Assembly (NCBI RefSeq): GCF_900176165.1
Contig: NZ_FWWU01000009.1
Span: 2,791,001-2,855,000 of the forward strand
Direction: 5' to 3'
Source of the DNA: Deinococcus hopiensis KR-140
Lineage (GTDB): Bacteria > Deinococcota > Deinococci > Deinococcales > Deinococcaceae
DNA: 64,000 nucleotides
Shown: one piece after another, positions 61,043-64,000 of the stretch
Position numbering within the stretch: position 1 is the first letter of the stretch
How the letters are laid out: the number at the start of each line of letters is the position of its first letter
Program-made: the position numbers and the translations under genes
Notes under the pieces: generated by a model
Database searches by the model: none
Told to the model about the DNA's origin: nothing
Seen by the model: the letters and a program-made list of their open reading frames with translations, nothing else

Positions 61043-61472
61043 GGCCCCGGATTTCCTCGATAAAGCGCTCCAGGCTGTCAAAATCGCGGTACACGCTGGC
61101 AAAGCGGATGTAGGCCACGGCGTCCAGGGGCCGCAGGAAGGTCATGGCGCGGCGGCCGATCTCCGCCGCCGCGAGTTCGGCGACCTGCACCTCGTCTTCG
61201 AAGCCGTAAGCGAAGGCACGCAGGCGCTCGGGGTCCACTGGGCGCTTCTCGGTGGCGAGGGTCAGGCCGCGCAGCAGCTTGTCGGGGTTGAAGGCCTCAC
61301 GCTGGCCGCCGCGTTTGAGGACCATCAGCGGTTCGAGCTGCGCGCGCTCGTAGGTGGTAAAGCGCCGGGCACAGCCCAGGCACTCGCGGCGGCGGCGAAT
61401 GCTGGCCCCGTCATCGCTGGGGCGCGAGTTGACCACCTTGGAGTCGGGCGCGGAACAGTAGGGGCACCTCAC
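61011..61472 (-). CDS. nrdR: Transcriptional repressor NrdR
   Basis: A 153-residue NrdR. The zinc ribbon has Cys3, Cys6, Cys31 and Cys34 (CPYC...CLGC), with the DNA-contacting stretch RRRRECLGCARRFTTYER. The ATP-cone (residues ~50-140) includes VLKRGGQREAFNPDKLLRGL. It senses ATP/dATP and represses ribonucleotide reductase genes. GTG start overlaps the upstream SDR stop (GTGA). Confidence 0.96.
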   Translation of the reverse strand: MRCPYCSAPDSKVVNSRPSDDGASIRRRRECLGCARRFTTYERAQLEPLMVLKRGGQREAFNPDKLLRGLTLATEKRPVDPERLRAFAYGFEDEVQVAELAAAEIGRRAMTFLRPLDAVAYIRFASVYRDFDSLERFIEEIRGLTDGEEGGLP

Positions 61473-62179
61473 CGCAAGTTCACTTCCGCCGCGCGGACCT
61501 TCGGTACGGGGGGCAGCGGCACCTCCAGCACCGTGCCGCGCAGGTGGGAGAGGCCCGGCAGCGCCAGCGTGAGCACCGCGTCGGCCAGGGGGCGGTCCAG
61601 CGCTTCCTCCCCGCTGCTGGCGCGCCCCGGCAACACCATGTTGACGCGCAGATCCTCATCGTGGGCGTGTTCCACCAGTCCGCGCAGCGCGCCGCGCTGG
61701 GGATGGGCGTGCAGCCCCGTCTCGTCGAGGTGAGGACCGATCAGGGTCAGCCAGGCGCCCGGTTGGCGGCGGCGCAGGATCTGGGCGATGGCCACGCTGC
61801 TTTTCACGTTGCAGTTGAAAAGATCCATCCACTCATTCTCGCTGAGCAGGGTGAAGTTGGTGTGCGCGCGCTTGTCAGAGAGGTGGACCACCCCATGCAG
61901 GGCCCCAAAAATCTCCAGCACGCGGTTTTGCGCGCTCAGCCAGTCAAGCGGTACGCCCACGTCCGCCTGAATGGGAATGGCAGTACCCCCGGCGAGTTCC
62001 AGGCTGCTCGCGGCGGCGGCCAGCGTCTCGCTGTTGCCGCCCAGCAACACGACGCTCGCGCCCGCGTGGGCCAGCGCCAGACTCACCACCCGGCCGTACC
62101 CCTGGTCCGCGCCCGTCACCGCGACGACCTGGCCGGCCAGCAGCGTACCAGCAGAGGAAAAAGCAGAGGCGAGCGTCAT
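61469..62179 (-). CDS. SDR-family protein with degenerate catalytic residues
   Basis: A 236-residue short-chain dehydrogenase/reductase relative. The NAD-binding loop is VTGADQGYGRVVSLALAHAG (TGx3GxG), and the NVK-like segment FNCNVKSSVAIAQIL is present. The catalytic Tyr-x3-Lys is replaced (LHAHPQRGALRG). It may bind a nucleotide rather than act as an oxidoreductase. ATG at 62179 is supported by TATGCT 7 bp upstream. Coupled to nrdR. Confidence 0.8.
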   Translation of the reverse strand: MTLASAFSSAGTLLAGQVVAVTGADQGYGRVVSLALAHAGASVVLLGGNSETLAAAASSLELAGGTAIPIQADVGVPLDWLSAQNRVLEIFGALHGVVHLSDKRAHTNFTLLSENEWMDLFNCNVKSSVAIAQILRRRQPGAWLTLIGPHLDETGLHAHPQRGALRGLVEHAHDEDLRVNMVLPGRASSGEEALDRPLADAVLTLALPGLSHLRGTVLEVPLPPVPKVRAAEVNLR

Positions 62180-62186
62180 GCCGCTT

Positions 62187-62229
62187 AGCATAACGCCCCT
62201 GCCCGGCAGGCGGGCAGGGGCGTTATGCT
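62187..62229. terminator. Perfect 19-bp inverted repeat, terminator/promoter overlap
   Basis: Arms 62187-62205 and 62211-62229 with a 5-nt loop. On the minus strand it follows the zinc-ribbon stop codon by 24 bp, as a terminator would. The far arm also contains the TATGCT box of the SDR gene, so the hairpin and that promoter overlap. The mirror arm puts TATGCT on the plus strand too. Confidence 0.7.
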
Positions 62230-62253
62230 TGCGAAGGGATGGCCCCGCGTGAA

Positions 62254-62475
62254 TTAGCCCGCCTGGGGCAGGGGACGCAGGGCTCCTGCCGGAAGATCGC
62301 CTGCACGGTGGCCCTGGTCGCAAGGCAGGCACCAGTACGCCTGATCACCGTCACGCAGGTCAAACAGCGCCAGCGGCTGACCACAGGAGGGACAGACGTG
62401 GGCGTAACCGCGCCCGCTGTCCGGCAGGACCTCCTCTCCCTGCCGGGCCGAAGAAGTACGTAATGCCCGCTTCAT
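62254..62475 (-). CDS. Small zinc-ribbon protein
   Basis: A 73-residue protein with two CxxC knuckles (VCPSCGQPLALFDLRDGDQAYWCLPC). Such short rubredoxin-like ribbons bind zinc and may contact nucleic acid or protein. ATG at 62475 is preceded at 6 bp by TATCAT. The opposite strand also has an open frame (62239-62463), but it lacks any motif. Confidence 0.75.
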   Translation of the reverse strand: MKRALRTSSARQGEEVLPDSGRGYAHVCPSCGQPLALFDLRDGDQAYWCLPCDQGHRAGDLPAGALRPLPQAG

Positions 62476-62523
62476 ATTCTGATGATAGCAGAAAACGCCA
62501 CTGGAAGGAGGGTGGTGCGGGAA

Positions 62524-63215
62524 CTACAGGTCCGCCTCGTCGGTGGGGTCGTCCTGAACAGGCTGTGTGCCCGGCATTCCGCCCACCCGGCGGCGCTTTC
62601 GCAGCATGGCGGGTTCCTTGTCGAGGTTGAAGACGAAATGGCGGGGGCGGCGGTCACGCAGCCAGGTTTCCAGCGCCACCAGCCGGGGCCGAAAGCGGAT
62701 GAACTCGCGCAGCTGCCGCAACGGCACGAAGCGGGCCTCCTGCACGTCGCGGTCCGGATCGCGCGGCGCGAGGGTGCCGCCCACCTCCCGGCCGGTGTAG
62801 AAGAACTGAAGGTGGTGGCCCCAGGTCTGGGCCTGAAACTCGACGATAAAGGCCAGATCGCGCAGTTCCACCACCAGACCCGTCTCCTCGTACGTCTCGC
62901 GGCGCGCGCCCTCCTGCACGAGTTCCCCAGCTTCGAGTCCGCCCTTGGGCAGCGACCAGCGGCCCCGCTCGCGCACGAGCAGAATCTCCTCACCCCGCAG
63001 CACGATGCAGCCCACACCGATTCGCGGCTCGGCGAGTGGGCGCTTTTGCCCGCGCTTGGTGGGGGCGGCGGGCACAGGCACGCTGGTCGCGCCCGACACC
63101 TGCCCCGGCAGTGGGGGCTGTCCGCTCCCCTGACCTGGCCCCCGTACACCCCGCCGCCGCCTGCGCCGCCGCTGCGCGCCCGCTCCGCCGGGCGCCACCT
63201 TGGCGTCTTCCGGCA

Positions 63216-63216
<1 letters not shown>
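62524..63216 (-). CDS. Nudix hydrolase
   Basis: A 230-residue protein with a Lys/Arg- and Pro-rich N-terminal ~60 residues, then a Nudix domain: GGLEAGELVQEGARRETYEETGL matches GX5EX7REUXEEXGU. The long basic N-terminus is unusual and probably disordered. It hydrolyses a nucleoside diphosphate derivative; Deinococcus has many Nudix enzymes. Start overlaps the dnaB stop (TGATG). Confidence 0.93.

Positions 63217-64000
<784 letters not shown>

Noticed and set aside
62239..62463. Plus-strand ORF opposite the zinc-ribbon gene
   Set aside because: No motif, whereas the minus strand has two CxxC knuckles and a -10 box at the right place.

Overview
The window is a stretch of a Deinococcus-like chromosome. 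The evidence is a very high-GC background, the pilT-pilB pair in which PilB carries three N-terminal MshEN domains as in Thermus PilF, a PriA without helicase motifs as reported for Deinococcus radiodurans, a Thermus-type pilA1-pilA2-pilA3-comZ cluster, and many genes with a -10-like hexamer 6-8 bp before the start codon, the pattern of leaderless mRNAs common in Deinococcus. The species cannot be fixed from the sequence alone. No rRNA, tRNA, CRISPR array, complete insertion sequence or prophage was seen.

Layout. 1-9.7 kb: a metallophosphoesterase cut by the left edge, an acetyltransferase, a non-coding stretch with one copy of a dispersed repeat, priA, a decayed EamA transporter, a penicillin acylase-family hydrolase, a YjbQ protein and a secreted DUF4403-like protein. 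9.7-19.8 kb: a gene remnant, pilT and pilB, a HAD phosphatase coupled to yfiH/pgeF, fabI, a cysteine-free isochorismatase-like protein, a left-handed beta-helix acyltransferase, a membrane-anchored DinB-like protein and a second pilT. 19.8-24.7 kb: two more repeat copies, an unknown gene and dnaE. 24.8-31.2 kb: a tetrapyrrole/siroheme block (cobA-hemD fusion, precorrin-2 dehydrogenase, hemA) with a GAF/HD-GYP phosphodiesterase inside it, then ygfZ, a small membrane protein and an acetyltransferase. 31.3-35.2 kb: a peptide-type ABC importer (binding protein and two permeases, no ATPases). 35.4-46.4 kb: ddl, a TetR regulator, a tightly coupled RND efflux operon (two TolC-like proteins, adaptor, pump) and two zinc metalloproteins.

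46.5-51.1 kb is a sharply AT-rich island. It encodes three prepilin-like proteins and a large ComZ-like protein, and a dynamin-like GTPase gene starts at its right border. 51.1-64 kb returns to high GC: zapE, an S4-domain protein, an unknown gene, rlmB and mutarotase, an HtrA-like protease, an EVE protein, an acetyltransferase pseudogene with a fourth repeat copy, a 35-residue membrane ORF, thyX, a PlsC-like acyltransferase, nrdR, a degenerate SDR, a zinc-ribbon protein, a Nudix hydrolase and dnaB cut by the right edge.

Main themes: type IV pilus and DNA-uptake functions at three loci (pilT-pilB, second pilT, minor-pilin island), with a possible c-di-GMP link through the PilB MshEN domains and the HD-GYP protein; a TetR-controlled RND efflux operon with two matching operator-like sites; a ~123-bp MITE-like repeat in four intergenic copies; and a window-wide leaderless-promoter layout that resolves many start codons.
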